Shown: positions 35,815-44,712 of the stretch, piece by piece | Layout: every line of letters starts with the position of its first letter | How positions within the stretch are numbered: the stretch's first letter is position 1 | Notes under the pieces: model-generated | Told to the model about the DNA's origin: nothing | The model's input: only the letters and a program-made list of their open reading frames with translations | Database searches by the model: none | Position numbers and translations under genes: made by a program | DNA from: Streptomyces zhaozhouensis | Lineage (GTDB): Bacteria; Actinomycetota; Actinomycetes; Streptomycetales; Streptomycetaceae | Assembly (NCBI RefSeq): GCF_900230195.1 | Contig: NZ_OCNE01000009.1 | Coordinates: forward strand, 62,001 to 126,000 | Direction: 5' to 3' | Length of the DNA: 64,000 bases

Positions 35815-37041
35815 ATGACGGAGGAGAGCGAGTCCATCGGCCAGCGGCTGCGGCGGGCGCGGCTGCGCCTGGGGTTGACGCAGGCGGACGTCGCGGGCCG
35901 GCTGCGCCGGACGCAGAGCTGGGTCTCCAAGGTGGAGAGCGGCGACATCGAACTGGACCGGGCGAGTGTGATCAACGCGCTGGCCGGAGTGGTGCACATT
36001 CACCCCAACGAGCTGATCGAGCGCCCCTTCACCGGCAGCACCGCGGAGAACCAGTGGCGGGTCTCGGCCGCGATGACCCTGCGGGAGCTGCGGCGTTACG
36101 ACCTGGCTCCGACGTTCGACGGCTCCCCCAGGCCCGCCGCCGCGCTCTGGCAGGCCATGCGCGGGCTGCACCGGCTGCGCGACGACGCCGACAACACCGG
36201 CATCCTCGACCACCTTCCCGACCTGCTCCGGGAGGCACGGGCGTTGGCCGAGCGGGCCACCGGCGGCGAACGCGAGGAGGCGTTCGCGGTCTACGCGGTG
36301 ACCTGCAAGTTCGCCCACACCTCGGCCCACGCCCTGGGCCACCCCGAGCTGGTGACGCTGGCCGCCGAACGTGGCGCGTGGGCCGCCGAGCGCTCCGGCG
36401 ACCCGCTGCTGCCCGCCGTCGTCGACTGGATGCGCGCCTGGGACATGTGGGCCACGGCCGACTGGGACGACGCGCTGGCGCTCGGCGACAAGGCACTGCG
36501 CGGGGTCGCCGACGCCTACGAACGCGGCGAGCCCGCGGCACTCCGGGTGTGGGGATCGCTGCAACTGCGCGCCGCCGTCTCCTCGGCCAGGGCGGGGAAC
36601 GCGGGGGAGGCCGACCACCGGCTGGAGTTGGCCGCGGAGGCGGCGCGCCGGATGCGCCAAGCGCCGGAACCGGCGTTCGACCGCCACTCGTTGACCTTCT
36701 CCGCCGGCAACGTCGGCATCCACGGCGTGAACGTCGCGCTGGAACTGAGCCGTCAGGAGGAGGCGCTGCGCCGGCACGAACGGCTCGACCCGGCACTGGT
36801 CGCCGCCCTGCCGGCGTCCCGACGCGGCCACTACCGGATGGACCTGGCGCGCGCCTATCTCTGGTCGGGGCAACGGGATCTGGCGGTGGCCGAGTTGTCG
36901 GCCGCGGAGCGCATCGCTCCACAGCTGGTCAGGAACCATCCGATCGCCAGGGCGACGTTGCGCAGGATCGTCTACGGCGAGCGGAGCGGGGTGCGGGAGC
37001 AACTGCGGCGGATGTCGGCGCGGTTCCACCTGAGCGCCTGA
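35815..37041 (+). CDS. XRE-family regulator with TPR-like C-terminus
   Basis: A 408-residue regulator. The helix-turn-helix spans about residues 8-62 (L-T-Q-A-D-V-A-G-R-L-R-R-T-Q-S-W-V-S-K-V-E-S-G). About 330 residues of helical repeats follow, consistent with tetratricopeptide-type peptide or ligand sensing. This architecture is common among Streptomyces regulators of secondary metabolism or development. No partner gene is obvious. The stop codon lies inside a tandem octamer (see 37031-37123). Confidence 0.88.
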   Translation: MTEESESIGQRLRRARLRLGLTQADVAGRLRRTQSWVSKVESGDIELDRASVINALAGVVHIHPNELIERPFTGSTAENQWRVSAAMTLRELRRYDLAPTFDGSPRPAAALWQAMRGLHRLRDDADNTGILDHLPDLLREARALAERATGGEREEAFAVYAVTCKFAHTSAHALGHPELVTLAAERGAWAAERSGDPLLPAVVDWMRAWDMWATADWDDALALGDKALRGVADAYERGEPAALRVWGSLQLRAAVSSARAGNAGEADHRLELAAEAARRMRQAPEPAFDRHSLTFSAGNVGIHGVNVALELSRQEEALRRHERLDPALVAALPASRRGHYRMDLARAYLWSGQRDLAVAELSAAERIAPQLVRNHPIARATLRRIVYGERSGVREQLRRMSARFHLSA

Positions 37042-37123
37042 GCGCCTGAGCGCCTGAGCACCCTGGGCGACGGGGCGGACGGGCAACCGGACCCGTGAGC
37101 CCGTGAGCCCGTGAGCCTGTGAA
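37031..37123. repeat. Two tandem octamer arrays at and after the XRE-TPR stop codon
   Basis: TGAGCGCC is repeated from 37031 to 37062 (three exact and one near copy), and the first units encode the end and stop of the regulator. A related octamer, CCCGTGAG, is repeated four times at 37092-37123, with the last copy altered. The 37042-37366 gap otherwise shows no gene. Confidence 0.88.
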
Positions 37124-37366
37124 CTGAACGCCTGGCCGTCCGGGGCGCTCCGGCGCCGGCGGTCGTCCGGGGCGGTTGCCCGGGGCGACCGAGGGACTGA
37201 GCGGGCGTGCGCGAGTGGTACGCGCCCGTGCGCCCGCCCCTGCGCTCCGATGGTGTTCAGGGTGTTGAACTGCTTGTATTCCTCGCCATCATGCCGAGGG
37301 TGAGGGCGCGGGTACGTTCGGTAGCGGTGACCCGCCGTAGTCACCGCTCGTCGCCGGAGGTGCCGT

Positions 37367-37921
37367 GTGCAGACAGACGTTCCCTTTCCCACGTGGCTGC
37401 CGACCGCCGAGCAGGGCCCCAGGCCGTTGCCGTGCGGCCGGTGGTTCGACGCCGTCGGCGCGGGCGGGGCGGAGGCGGCGCGGGCGATAGCGCGACTCGG
37501 CGAGCGGACCGGCCCGGTGATCCATCATCCGGCGGAACACACGATGTTCTGGCTGGTCCAGGTGGGGGCGGCCGACCTCTGGCGGCTGCCGGGCGTCACG
37601 GTGCTGGGCGCCGGCGAACGGCTCACGGTGCCGCCGCCGAGCCGCACCGAGGGGCCCTGCGTGCGGTGGCTGATCCCGCCGCACCGTCGCTGCCTGACCG
37701 ACGCGGCCGCGCTCCACCACGTGCTGAAGGTGGTGACCGCGAGCGGCCACCGGACGCCGGACGCCTACCGCACGGTGGAGTGCCACACCGGCGCGCACCG
37801 GCTCTGCACGAAGGCGGTCGCGCCACCGCCGCCGGCCGGCATCCCGGTGATCTATCTGGCCTGCGACTGCGGTTGCCACGAGCGGGCCCTCGGGCCCGGA
37901 CGCGGCAGCCTCGCGTCCTGA
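37367..37921 (+). CDS. Streptomyces-type hypothetical protein with Cys-rich C-terminus
   Basis: A 184-residue soluble protein. The pattern G-R-W-F-D-A-V, G-P-V-I, M-F-W-L-V-Q-V-G-A-A and R-W-L-I-P-P resembles a Streptomyces family loosely related to the N-terminal half of bifunctional primase/polymerase proteins. I cannot confirm this. The last 35 residues contain C-H-T-G-A-H-R-L-C and C-D-C-G-C-H, possible metal ligands. The start GTG at 37367 follows GGAGG. Confidence 0.65.
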   Translation: MQTDVPFPTWLPTAEQGPRPLPCGRWFDAVGAGGAEAARAIARLGERTGPVIHHPAEHTMFWLVQVGAADLWRLPGVTVLGAGERLTVPPPSRTEGPCVRWLIPPHRRCLTDAAALHHVLKVVTASGHRTPDAYRTVECHTGAHRLCTKAVAPPPPAGIPVIYLACDCGCHERALGPGRGSLAS

Positions 37922-38078
37922 CCGCCGGCACGGCAAGTGGTCCCGAACGGAGTCGACTTGATCAATCGTCAAGCGTAAGCCGCAACGGGAGAGACCGACT
38001 CTGGCCAGTTACCGCCTGTCGGGAAGTCGGCCGGCCCACGGCGGCCGAATTGTCAGACCCATACGCCAGCATGGGGGC

Positions 38079-38495
38079 ATGGCAGACCTCGTCATCCACG
38101 ATGAGTGGCAGCTCCCGGCGTGGACCGGGACGGTGGGGCCCGGTTGGGCGGCCCTGCTGCTCCGGCTGCACTGGCAGTTGCTCGCCCTCGCCCCCGACTA
38201 CCGGATCGAGAAGTGCGAACGCGGCCTCGGCGGCCTGCGTGTGTGCGTCGCCGACCGTTTCGACGAGGAGGGGGACTTCGACGGTCAGTGGGCGGATCTC
38301 GCGACCCAGCTGACCGACGCGGCGGAGACCGCCTCCGAGCGCACCTGCGAGATATGCGGCGGCCCCGGCCGGCCGCGGTTCCGTGGCGGCCGGGGCGAGG
38401 TGTGGATCACCGCCCTGTGCGACGGCTGCTCCAGCGACCTCGTGCGCCGTGCCACACCCGACGGGATGCCGACACCGCCCGGCCTCGGACGCTGA
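38079..38495 (+). CDS. Hypothetical protein with a zinc-ribbon-like C-terminus
   Basis: A 138-residue protein of unknown function. After a mixed N-terminal part (W-Q-L-P-A-W-T-G-T-V-G-P-G-W) two C-x-x-C pairs (C-E-I-C near residue 90, C-D-G-C near 117) should bind one zinc ion. The ATG sits eight bases after GGGGG. No known domain name comes to mind. Confidence 0.7.
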   Translation: MADLVIHDEWQLPAWTGTVGPGWAALLLRLHWQLLALAPDYRIEKCERGLGGLRVCVADRFDEEGDFDGQWADLATQLTDAAETASERTCEICGGPGRPRFRGGRGEVWITALCDGCSSDLVRRATPDGMPTPPGLGR

Positions 38496-38553
38496 GGAGT
38501 CGGGCGGATCAGGCCCGGGAAGGGGACGGCTCGCCGTGGGGCGCCGGGGGAAG

Positions 38554-40527
38554 CTACCCCGCGGGAGGCGTCGTCGTCAGGATGAGGGCGTTGTCCCCGG
38601 TGTAGCCGAGGCGGAAGGTGCCCTCCCGGCGGTTGACCGCCGGATAGACGTCGGTCGGTCGGCGGTCGACCGTGTCGCCGCCGATCCGGCCCAGCGGCAC
38701 CAGCGTGCCGTCCGCCGAGCGGATCACCAGGCTCCAGCGGCCGTGCGGCTCCCGGACCGCGTCCGCGTAGGGGATGGTCAGCAGCACCCGGCCGGTGGGC
38801 AGCACCCGTAGCTGGATGGTGAAGTCGAGTACGTCCGGCTCCTGTTGGCGCACCGCGAGGGCCACCTCGGTCGGCGGCCCGTGCGGGGTGACGGTCACCA
38901 GCGCCGCCTCCTCGCCCAGGGTGATGTCGGCGACCTCGGCGTGCGCCGGCCGCTGCCAGGCCCGGACGGTGAGGTTGCCCTCCTTGGTGGTGTAGGGGAT
39001 CCACGAGGTCACCCCGTGCTCCCCGACCGCCGGCGCGGCGCCGACCAGCGCGGCCCCCTCCACCCGGTGCGCGACCAGCCGCCGCGCCTTGGCCGCCGTC
39101 GAGGCCGTCACATAGGCGTCCCAACGCCCCTCCGCCAGCTGGTGTTCCGCCCTGCTGACGCGGCCGCGCCCCTCCCGGTCCAGCGGCAGCCGCACCTGCC
39201 GCCCCTCCGGGTCGTCACGCAGCCGCAGCACCAGGTCCCCCGGCTCGGCCGGGGTCAGCGCCAGGGTGAGGCCGTCCGGTGCGGCGACGCAGCGCGCCGC
39301 CGGCCGCGCCGGGGCGTCCGCGCTGGCGGCGACCACCAGCCGCCGGTCCGGACGGCGCCGGAGCCGGGTGCGCAGCCGCCGCAGCCCGCCGCCGCGCGGC
39401 CGCGCCGCGAACAGCTCCTCGTACGCCTCGGCCACCACGGCCGGCTCGTAACGGGCGGCGGTGGCCACGGCGTTCTCGGCCATCCGCGCACGCAGCGCGG
39501 GGTCGGCCATCAGCCGGCGCAGCCCCTCGGCCAGCCCCTCGTCGCCCTCGTCCATCGGGACCAGCACCCCGTCCTCCCCCGGCGTGATGATCTCGGCAGG
39601 GCCGTAGGGGCAGTCCCGCGAGACGACCGGCAGCCCGCACGCCATCGCCTCGACGATGGTCAGCCCGAACGACTCCCAGCTGGAGGAGACCGCGCCGATC
39701 GCGCCCTTCGCCCACTCGGTGTCGATCGGCGCGACGGCCCCCATCAGCCGCACGCGCCCGCCGAGATCCAGCCGTTCCACCTGCTCCAGCAGCGGTTCCC
39801 GCAGCGGGCCCCGGCCGTAGATCCGCAGCTCCCAGTCGGGGAAGTCGTCGCGCAGCCGGGCGAAGGCGTCGATCAGCACGTCGTAGCGCTTCTGGGCGAC
39901 GAGCCGGCCGGCCGTCACCACCAGCTTGTTCTCGCCGGTGGACCGCGAGACGGCGGCGGCCGGCGAGGAGTTGGGGATGTGCCGGATGCGCGCGGCCGCC
40001 TCCGGTAGCGCCGCACGGTACGCGGCGGCGTCCGTGCTGGAGACGGGGGCGAAGGCGTCGAGCTGGGCGACGGCCGCCAGTTGCAGCTCCCGGTGCCCGG
40101 CCTCGTCGCGGACCGCGAGGGTGGAGTGCTCCTGACCGATGCGCAGGTAACGGCCGCGCACGCCGTAACGGGCCAGATAGACGTTGAGGACCGGCCGGGT
40201 GCTGATCACCACGTCGGCGTCCGTGTGCGTCAGATAGTCGGACATGCGTTGGTCGCTGAGCGCCGACACTCCGCCGACCGAGGCGGGGAAGAGCTGGCTG
40301 GGCTGCCCGGCCTCCGGCAGTGCGAGGTCCTTCGACCCCTCGCGCTGGTCGATCAGCCCGAGCAGCCGCACCCGCGGGTCGAAGTCGAGCCCCGGGGTGT
40401 CGCGGTGGCAGTAGAGGCTGGCCACGGTGACCTCGTGGCGTTCGACGAGCGCGGCGGAGAGGTTGGCCGCCGAGCGGATGGTGCCCCCGATGCCGTAGGC
40501 GTTGTGGAGCAGAAAGGTGATCTTCAC
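38554..40527 (-). CDS. Glycosyltransferase family 4 with C-terminal beta-rich domain
   Basis: A 657-residue protein. The GT4 GT-B fold takes about residues 1-385. It has the acceptor-side G-I-G-G-T-I-R-S-A loop, G-R-L-V-A-Q-K-R-Y and the donor-site E-S-F-G-L-T-I-V-E motif (E-x7-E). An Arg-rich linker leads to about 250 residues rich in beta-strand sequence with repeated W-I-P-Y, V-T-V and R-L-L patterns. That part may bind polymer or carbohydrate. Teichoic-acid-type wall polymer synthesis is a possible role. The start GTG at 40527 has only a weak GGCGGA ahead. Confidence 0.85.
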   Translation of the reverse strand: MKITFLLHNAYGIGGTIRSAANLSAALVERHEVTVASLYCHRDTPGLDFDPRVRLLGLIDQREGSKDLALPEAGQPSQLFPASVGGVSALSDQRMSDYLTHTDADVVISTRPVLNVYLARYGVRGRYLRIGQEHSTLAVRDEAGHRELQLAAVAQLDAFAPVSSTDAAAYRAALPEAAARIRHIPNSSPAAAVSRSTGENKLVVTAGRLVAQKRYDVLIDAFARLRDDFPDWELRIYGRGPLREPLLEQVERLDLGGRVRLMGAVAPIDTEWAKGAIGAVSSSWESFGLTIVEAMACGLPVVSRDCPYGPAEIITPGEDGVLVPMDEGDEGLAEGLRRLMADPALRARMAENAVATAARYEPAVVAEAYEELFAARPRGGGLRRLRTRLRRRPDRRLVVAASADAPARPAARCVAAPDGLTLALTPAEPGDLVLRLRDDPEGRQVRLPLDREGRGRVSRAEHQLAEGRWDAYVTASTAAKARRLVAHRVEGAALVGAAPAVGEHGVTSWIPYTTKEGNLTVRAWQRPAHAEVADITLGEEAALVTVTPHGPPTEVALAVRQQEPDVLDFTIQLRVLPTGRVLLTIPYADAVREPHGRWSLVIRSADGTLVPLGRIGGDTVDRRPTDVYPAVNRREGTFRLGYTGDNALILTTTPPAG

Positions 40528-40903
40528 GGTGGTCCGCCTGAGTTCCGGTGAGACGCCGCCGCCACGAGCGGGCGCGCGCGGCCGAGGGACGAGGAGTCGC
40601 CCGACGAGAGTGCCGAACGCGGCAGATGGTGACACAGCGGGACCGCGAGCCGGCGGTGGCGCATCCGTCAGCGCGCCGCCGTGCCACGTGGCGGCCGGGC
40701 CGTCGAAGCCGTCGGTGCACCGCGCGTTGGCGGCGTGCGCCGGCCCGGCGGGCCGGGCGACCGCCGCCGCCGGTTTCATCCTTACCGGTGACCCCGCGAA
40801 CGGCGCCCCGGCGCCCAGCGCCCCCGACGCCCCCGCCGACGACCGGCTCCCCCGCCAACGACGCGCCCGCGGAACGGCCGCCCGCCGTCGGTCCGCCGCC
40901 GGC
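40528..40903. other. Intergenic gap, no gene seen
   Basis: About 375 bases between two minus-strand genes. They are very rich in GCCGCC- and GGCG-type words. There is no ribosome site before any open frame and no clear hairpin. The glycosyltransferase promoter should be within its first 150 bases. Confidence 0.5.
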
Positions 40904-42091
40904 TCAGCCGCCGGGCGCGAGCCGCAGGCGGGTCAGGGAGTGCGAGCGGTAGTTGGTCGCCCAGGCCGGATCGGTGAGCCCGTGCGGGCGCAGCCTGGGC
41001 AGCAGCGCCGTGAGCGCCGCCGTCAGCTCCAGCCGCGCCAGCGGCGCGCCCAGGCAGTAGTGGACCCCCTGCCCCAGCGCGAGATGGGCCGTCGGCTCGG
41101 CCCGGTGGATGTCGAACCGGTCGGGGTCCCGGTGGCGGCGCGGGTCGCGGTTGGCGCACGCCAGCCCGAGCAGCACCGTCTCCCCCGTCGGCACGATGGC
41201 CCCGCCGACCTCGACCGGCTCGGTCGTGAAGCGGCGCAGCGCCGTGAGGTTGGGGTGGGCGAAGCGCAGGAACTCCTCCACGGCCCCCGGCAGCAGCGCC
41301 GGGTCGGCGCGGAGCGCCGCCCACTGCTCCGGCTCCCGGCTGAGCGCCCACAGGCCGGCGCTCAGGGTGTGCTGCACGTTCTCGATGCCGGCGCCCAGCA
41401 GCAGGAACGCGAGGGAGACCAACTCGTCCTCGGTGAGCCGGTCGTCCTCGTCCCTGGCGGCGATCAACGTCGAGAGCAGGTCGTCGCGCGGGGCGGCCCG
41501 GCGCTCGGCGACCAGCTCCAGCAGGAAGCGGTGCACGCCGCGCAGCGCCTCGGCCGCGGCGGCCGGGTCGGGCGGCGCCAGCAGGGTCGCGAGCCGGCCG
41601 GCGAACGGGCGGCGGTCCGCCTCCGCCACGCCGATCAGGTCGCACATTACGGTCAGCGGCAGCGGCGTCGTGAACTCGGCGACCAGGTCCTCGCGCAGCC
41701 CGTCGGCGAGCGCGTCGGCAGCCGACTCGACGGACTCGCGCAGCGCGGCGACCCGGCGCGGGGTGAAGCCGTGCGAGACCAGCCGGCGCAGCCGCAGATG
41801 GTCCGCGCCGTCCATGTTCAGCAGGTTGGCGTCGAGCGCGGGCGGCAACGAGAAGCCGCGCCAGGGGGTACGGGCGTGGCGTTTGCTGGCGGAGAGCCTG
41901 GGGTCGGCGAGCAGGGCTCTGACGTCGGCGTCGCGGGTGACCAGCCAGACGGGGGAGCCGTCGGGGAGCGCCACGTGATGGACCGGTGCCGCCTCGCGCA
42001 GCTCGGCGAGCACGGCGTGCGGACGGGCGGTGAAGGCGGCGGTGAACGGCCGCGGCAGCGTCGGCGACCCGGTCGGGCTGTGGATGCTCAT
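40904..42091 (-). CDS. Cytochrome P450
   Basis: A 395-residue bacterial P450. The heme loop is L-G-Q-G-V-H-Y-C-L-G with axial Cys near residue 343, and the ExxR pair is in V-E-E-F-L-R-F. The I-helix reads G-A-G-I-E-N-V: the acid is present as Glu, but the Thr of the usual A-G-x-D/E-T is Asn, which may change oxygen activation. No ferredoxin gene is adjacent and no biosynthetic cluster surrounds it. Another ATG nine bases upstream (42100) is possible. Confidence 0.93.
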   Translation of the reverse strand: MSIHSPTGSPTLPRPFTAAFTARPHAVLAELREAAPVHHVALPDGSPVWLVTRDADVRALLADPRLSASKRHARTPWRGFSLPPALDANLLNMDGADHLRLRRLVSHGFTPRRVAALRESVESAADALADGLREDLVAEFTTPLPLTVMCDLIGVAEADRRPFAGRLATLLAPPDPAAAAEALRGVHRFLLELVAERRAAPRDDLLSTLIAARDEDDRLTEDELVSLAFLLLGAGIENVQHTLSAGLWALSREPEQWAALRADPALLPGAVEEFLRFAHPNLTALRRFTTEPVEVGGAIVPTGETVLLGLACANRDPRRHRDPDRFDIHRAEPTAHLALGQGVHYCLGAPLARLELTAALTALLPRLRPHGLTDPAWATNYRSHSLTRLRLAPGG

Positions 42092-42286
42092 CCGCCCCAT
42101 TGTCCCGTCCTCCGGGCGCGGGGGGCCAGGGTGGTGAGGGGCGCGTGGCCGTGGTCGTCGGCGCGTCCGGGGGCGCGGGCCGTCGAGCTGCGGGCCGGGG
42201 CGCCCATGGCTAGCGTGAGAAGCAGCGCGCGCCGTGCGCGCGAGGCGCACGCGCCCTCGCCACAAGCCCGTCAGGAGGTCGTACCC

Positions 42287-43096
42287 ATGGCTGCTCGACC
42301 CGAGGGTTTCCCGGAGGGCGTGCCCTGCTGGGCCGACGTCACCCTCCCCGACCTGGCCGCGGGGAAGGCGTTCTACGGGGAGCTGTTCGGCTGGACCTTC
42401 GACGAGGGCGCGGCCGAGTTCGGGCACTACACCCAGGCGTTCGCCGACGGCGCGCCGGTCGCCGGACTCGCCCCCGAGGTACCGGGCCAGGAGGTGCCGC
42501 CGGCCTGGGTGCTCTACTTCGCCTCGCCCGACCTGGAGGCGACCGCCACGCGGATCAGGGAACGCGGCGGCCAGATGCTGGCGGAGCCGATGGAGGTCGG
42601 CGACCTGGGCGCGATGCTGCTGGGCTGGGACCCGGGCGGGGTGCTCTTCGGCGTCTGGCGGCCGGGCCGGCACCGGGGGTTCGGCGCGGTCGACGAGCCG
42701 GGCGCCTTCGTCTGGTGCGAGGTCGTCACCGGTGACCCGGCGGCGACCGACGCGTTCTTCCCCGGCGTCTTCCCCCTGACCGGCAGGCGGATGGAGAACG
42801 ACCCGGGCGAGGAGATGGACTACGTGGTGTGGAGCGCGGGCGACCAGATGGTCGGCGGGCGCTACGCGCCGTCGGACGGCGGAACCGCGGCCTCGCACCG
42901 GATCGAGGTCTACTACGCGGTCCCCGACTGCGACGCCGCGGTGGAGACGGTCCGGCGGCTCGGCGGCACGGTGCACAGCGGTCCGGTGGACAGCCCGTTC
43001 GGGCGGATGGCCGCGATCAGCGACCCGCAGGGCGCCTCGCTCTCGCTCATCGACGTCTCCACCACCAGGGGCGAGCCCCCGCGCATGGAGCCCTGA
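42287..43096 (+). CDS. VOC (glyoxalase/bleomycin resistance-like) protein, two domains
   Basis: A 269-residue protein with two tandem vicinal-oxygen-chelate modules. The first begins C-W-A-D-V-T-L-P-D and A-F-Y-G-E-L-F-G-W; the second begins F-V-W-C-E-V-V-T-G-D. This is the layout of Streptomyces proteins annotated as hydroxylases or CFP30B-like. AGGAGG lies ahead of ATG 42287. The substrate is unknown. Confidence 0.9.
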   Translation: MAARPEGFPEGVPCWADVTLPDLAAGKAFYGELFGWTFDEGAAEFGHYTQAFADGAPVAGLAPEVPGQEVPPAWVLYFASPDLEATATRIRERGGQMLAEPMEVGDLGAMLLGWDPGGVLFGVWRPGRHRGFGAVDEPGAFVWCEVVTGDPAATDAFFPGVFPLTGRRMENDPGEEMDYVVWSAGDQMVGGRYAPSDGGTAASHRIEVYYAVPDCDAAVETVRRLGGTVHSGPVDSPFGRMAAISDPQGASLSLIDVSTTRGEPPRMEP

Positions 43097-43149
43097 GCCC
43101 CACGCGTTAATGCGTGGAGGCGGCGTGTCGCCGTCGTTAGGCTGCCCCG

Positions 43150-44538
43150 ATGCGATATCGGGGGCGGCGGCGCCCAGGCGCGTCGGCGGGTGAGAGAGTC
43201 CGACCTCCGGGACTCGGGCGGCCGTTCCACACCCTGTGGGCCGCCACCGCGATCAGCAACATCGGCGACGGCGTGGTGCTCGCCGCCGCTCCCCTGCTGG
43301 TCGCCTCGCTCACCGACAACCCGGCCCTGGTCGGCTGGTCCGTCTTCGTGCAGCAGCTTCCCTGGCTGCTCTTCTCGCTGCTCAGCGGGGTCTACGTGGA
43401 CCGGCTCGAACGGCGGCGGCTGATCGTGGTGATCCATCTGACGCGCGCCACGCTGCTCGGTGTCCTGGCGGTCGCCGTCTGGGGTGACGCGGTCGGCATC
43501 CCGTTGCTCTACACCGTCGCGTTTCTCCTTGGCACCTGCGAGACCCTCGGCGACAACGCCTCGGCCTCGCTGCTGCCGGCCACCGTGCGCGGCGAGGACC
43601 TGCCGCGGGCCAACGCCCGGTTCGAGGTGCTGTTCTCGGTCGTCAACCAGTTCGCCGCGCCCCCGCTGGGGGCGGCGCTCTTCGCCGTGGCCGCGGCGGC
43701 GCCGTTCGGGATGAACGCGGTCACGTTCGTGGTGGCCGCCCTGCTGATCTCGACGTTGCGCCGCTCCATGTCCACACCGGTGCGCGCGCCGGCGCGCGCA
43801 CCGGAGAAGGCGCCGGCGCCCGGGGGCGCGCGGCGCGCCGTGCTGGCGGAGATGGGCGAGGGGGTGCGCTGGCTCTGGGGCCAGCCGCTGATCCGACTGA
43901 TCGCCCTCGTGCTGACGATGATGAACATCACGCTCTCGGCCGGCCTCTCGGTCCTCGTGCTCTACGCCACGGAGCGACTCGGCCTGAGCGAGATCGGCTA
44001 CGGACTGCTCTTCTCGGCCATCGCGGCCGGCGGACTGGTCGGCGCGCTCCTCGCCGCGCGGCTGTACGAACGGTTCGGGCCGCCGGTGCTGCTGCGTGGC
44101 GCGCTGGTGTTGGAGACCGCGACCCATCTGGGGCTCGCGCTGGCCGGCACGGTCTGGGTCGCCGGCCCCGTGCTGCTGCTCTTCGGCGCGCACGACGCGG
44201 TCTTCCGGGTGACCGTTCGCACGCTGCGCCAGCGCGCGGTGCCGGACGAGCTGCGCGGGCGCGCCGAGAGCGTCTTCCTGACGTTCGCCAGGGGCAGCGG
44301 TGCGCTGGGGGCGCTGATCGGCGGCCCGATCGTCGCGGTGTTCGGGCTGACCGCGCCGTTCTGGATCGCGCTGGTCGTGATGACGGCCGTCACCGTGATC
44401 GCCTGGCGGCCGTTCGGCCCGCACCGGAGCGGGACGGCGCGTGGCGGCTCGGTCGGCGACGCCGTCGCAGGTCAGACTGGGCGCGGCGAGGGAGGGGAAC
44501 AGCCGCCGCAGGAGGCGGCCGCGCCGGAGCCGCGCTGA
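43150..44538 (+). CDS. MFS transporter (MFS_3/tetracycline-efflux-like)
   Basis: A 462-residue transporter with about twelve helices. The N-terminus W-A-A-T-A-I-S-N-I-G-D-G and the loop G-V-Y-V-D-R-L-E-R-R-R match the MFS_3 (enterobactin exporter/TetA-like) subgroup. The C-terminal 40 residues are soluble and Gly/Glu-rich. It probably exports a drug or siderophore-like compound, which is inference only. It starts 53 bp after the VOC gene and may share its transcript. Confidence 0.9.
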   Translation: MRYRGRRRPGASAGERVRPPGLGRPFHTLWAATAISNIGDGVVLAAAPLLVASLTDNPALVGWSVFVQQLPWLLFSLLSGVYVDRLERRRLIVVIHLTRATLLGVLAVAVWGDAVGIPLLYTVAFLLGTCETLGDNASASLLPATVRGEDLPRANARFEVLFSVVNQFAAPPLGAALFAVAAAAPFGMNAVTFVVAALLISTLRRSMSTPVRAPARAPEKAPAPGGARRAVLAEMGEGVRWLWGQPLIRLIALVLTMMNITLSAGLSVLVLYATERLGLSEIGYGLLFSAIAAGGLVGALLAARLYERFGPPVLLRGALVLETATHLGLALAGTVWVAGPVLLLFGAHDAVFRVTVRTLRQRAVPDELRGRAESVFLTFARGSGALGALIGGPIVAVFGLTAPFWIALVVMTAVTVIAWRPFGPHRSGTARGGSVGDAVAGQTGRGEGGEQPPQEAAAPEPR

Positions 44539-44712
44539 GTGCGCGGGGGTTGTCCACAGGCTGTGGACGGCGGGCGCGTTCCGAGAATCACGTGCGGGAC
44601 CGGTTGAGCGCGGGCCCGCGCTGGGGAAGAGTTCCCCCCTGGATCACCTGTCCGGACGGCATCACCCGGCGCCCGGACACCGCCAGGCACTACAGCAGGG
44701 AGTCAGCTGATC

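Noticed and set aside
38554..44538. A natural product cluster (glycosyltransferase, P450, VOC, MFS).
   Set aside because: No scaffold enzyme (PKS, NRPS, terpene or RiPP) is present. Orientations differ, with large gaps. The genes look like unrelated neighbours.
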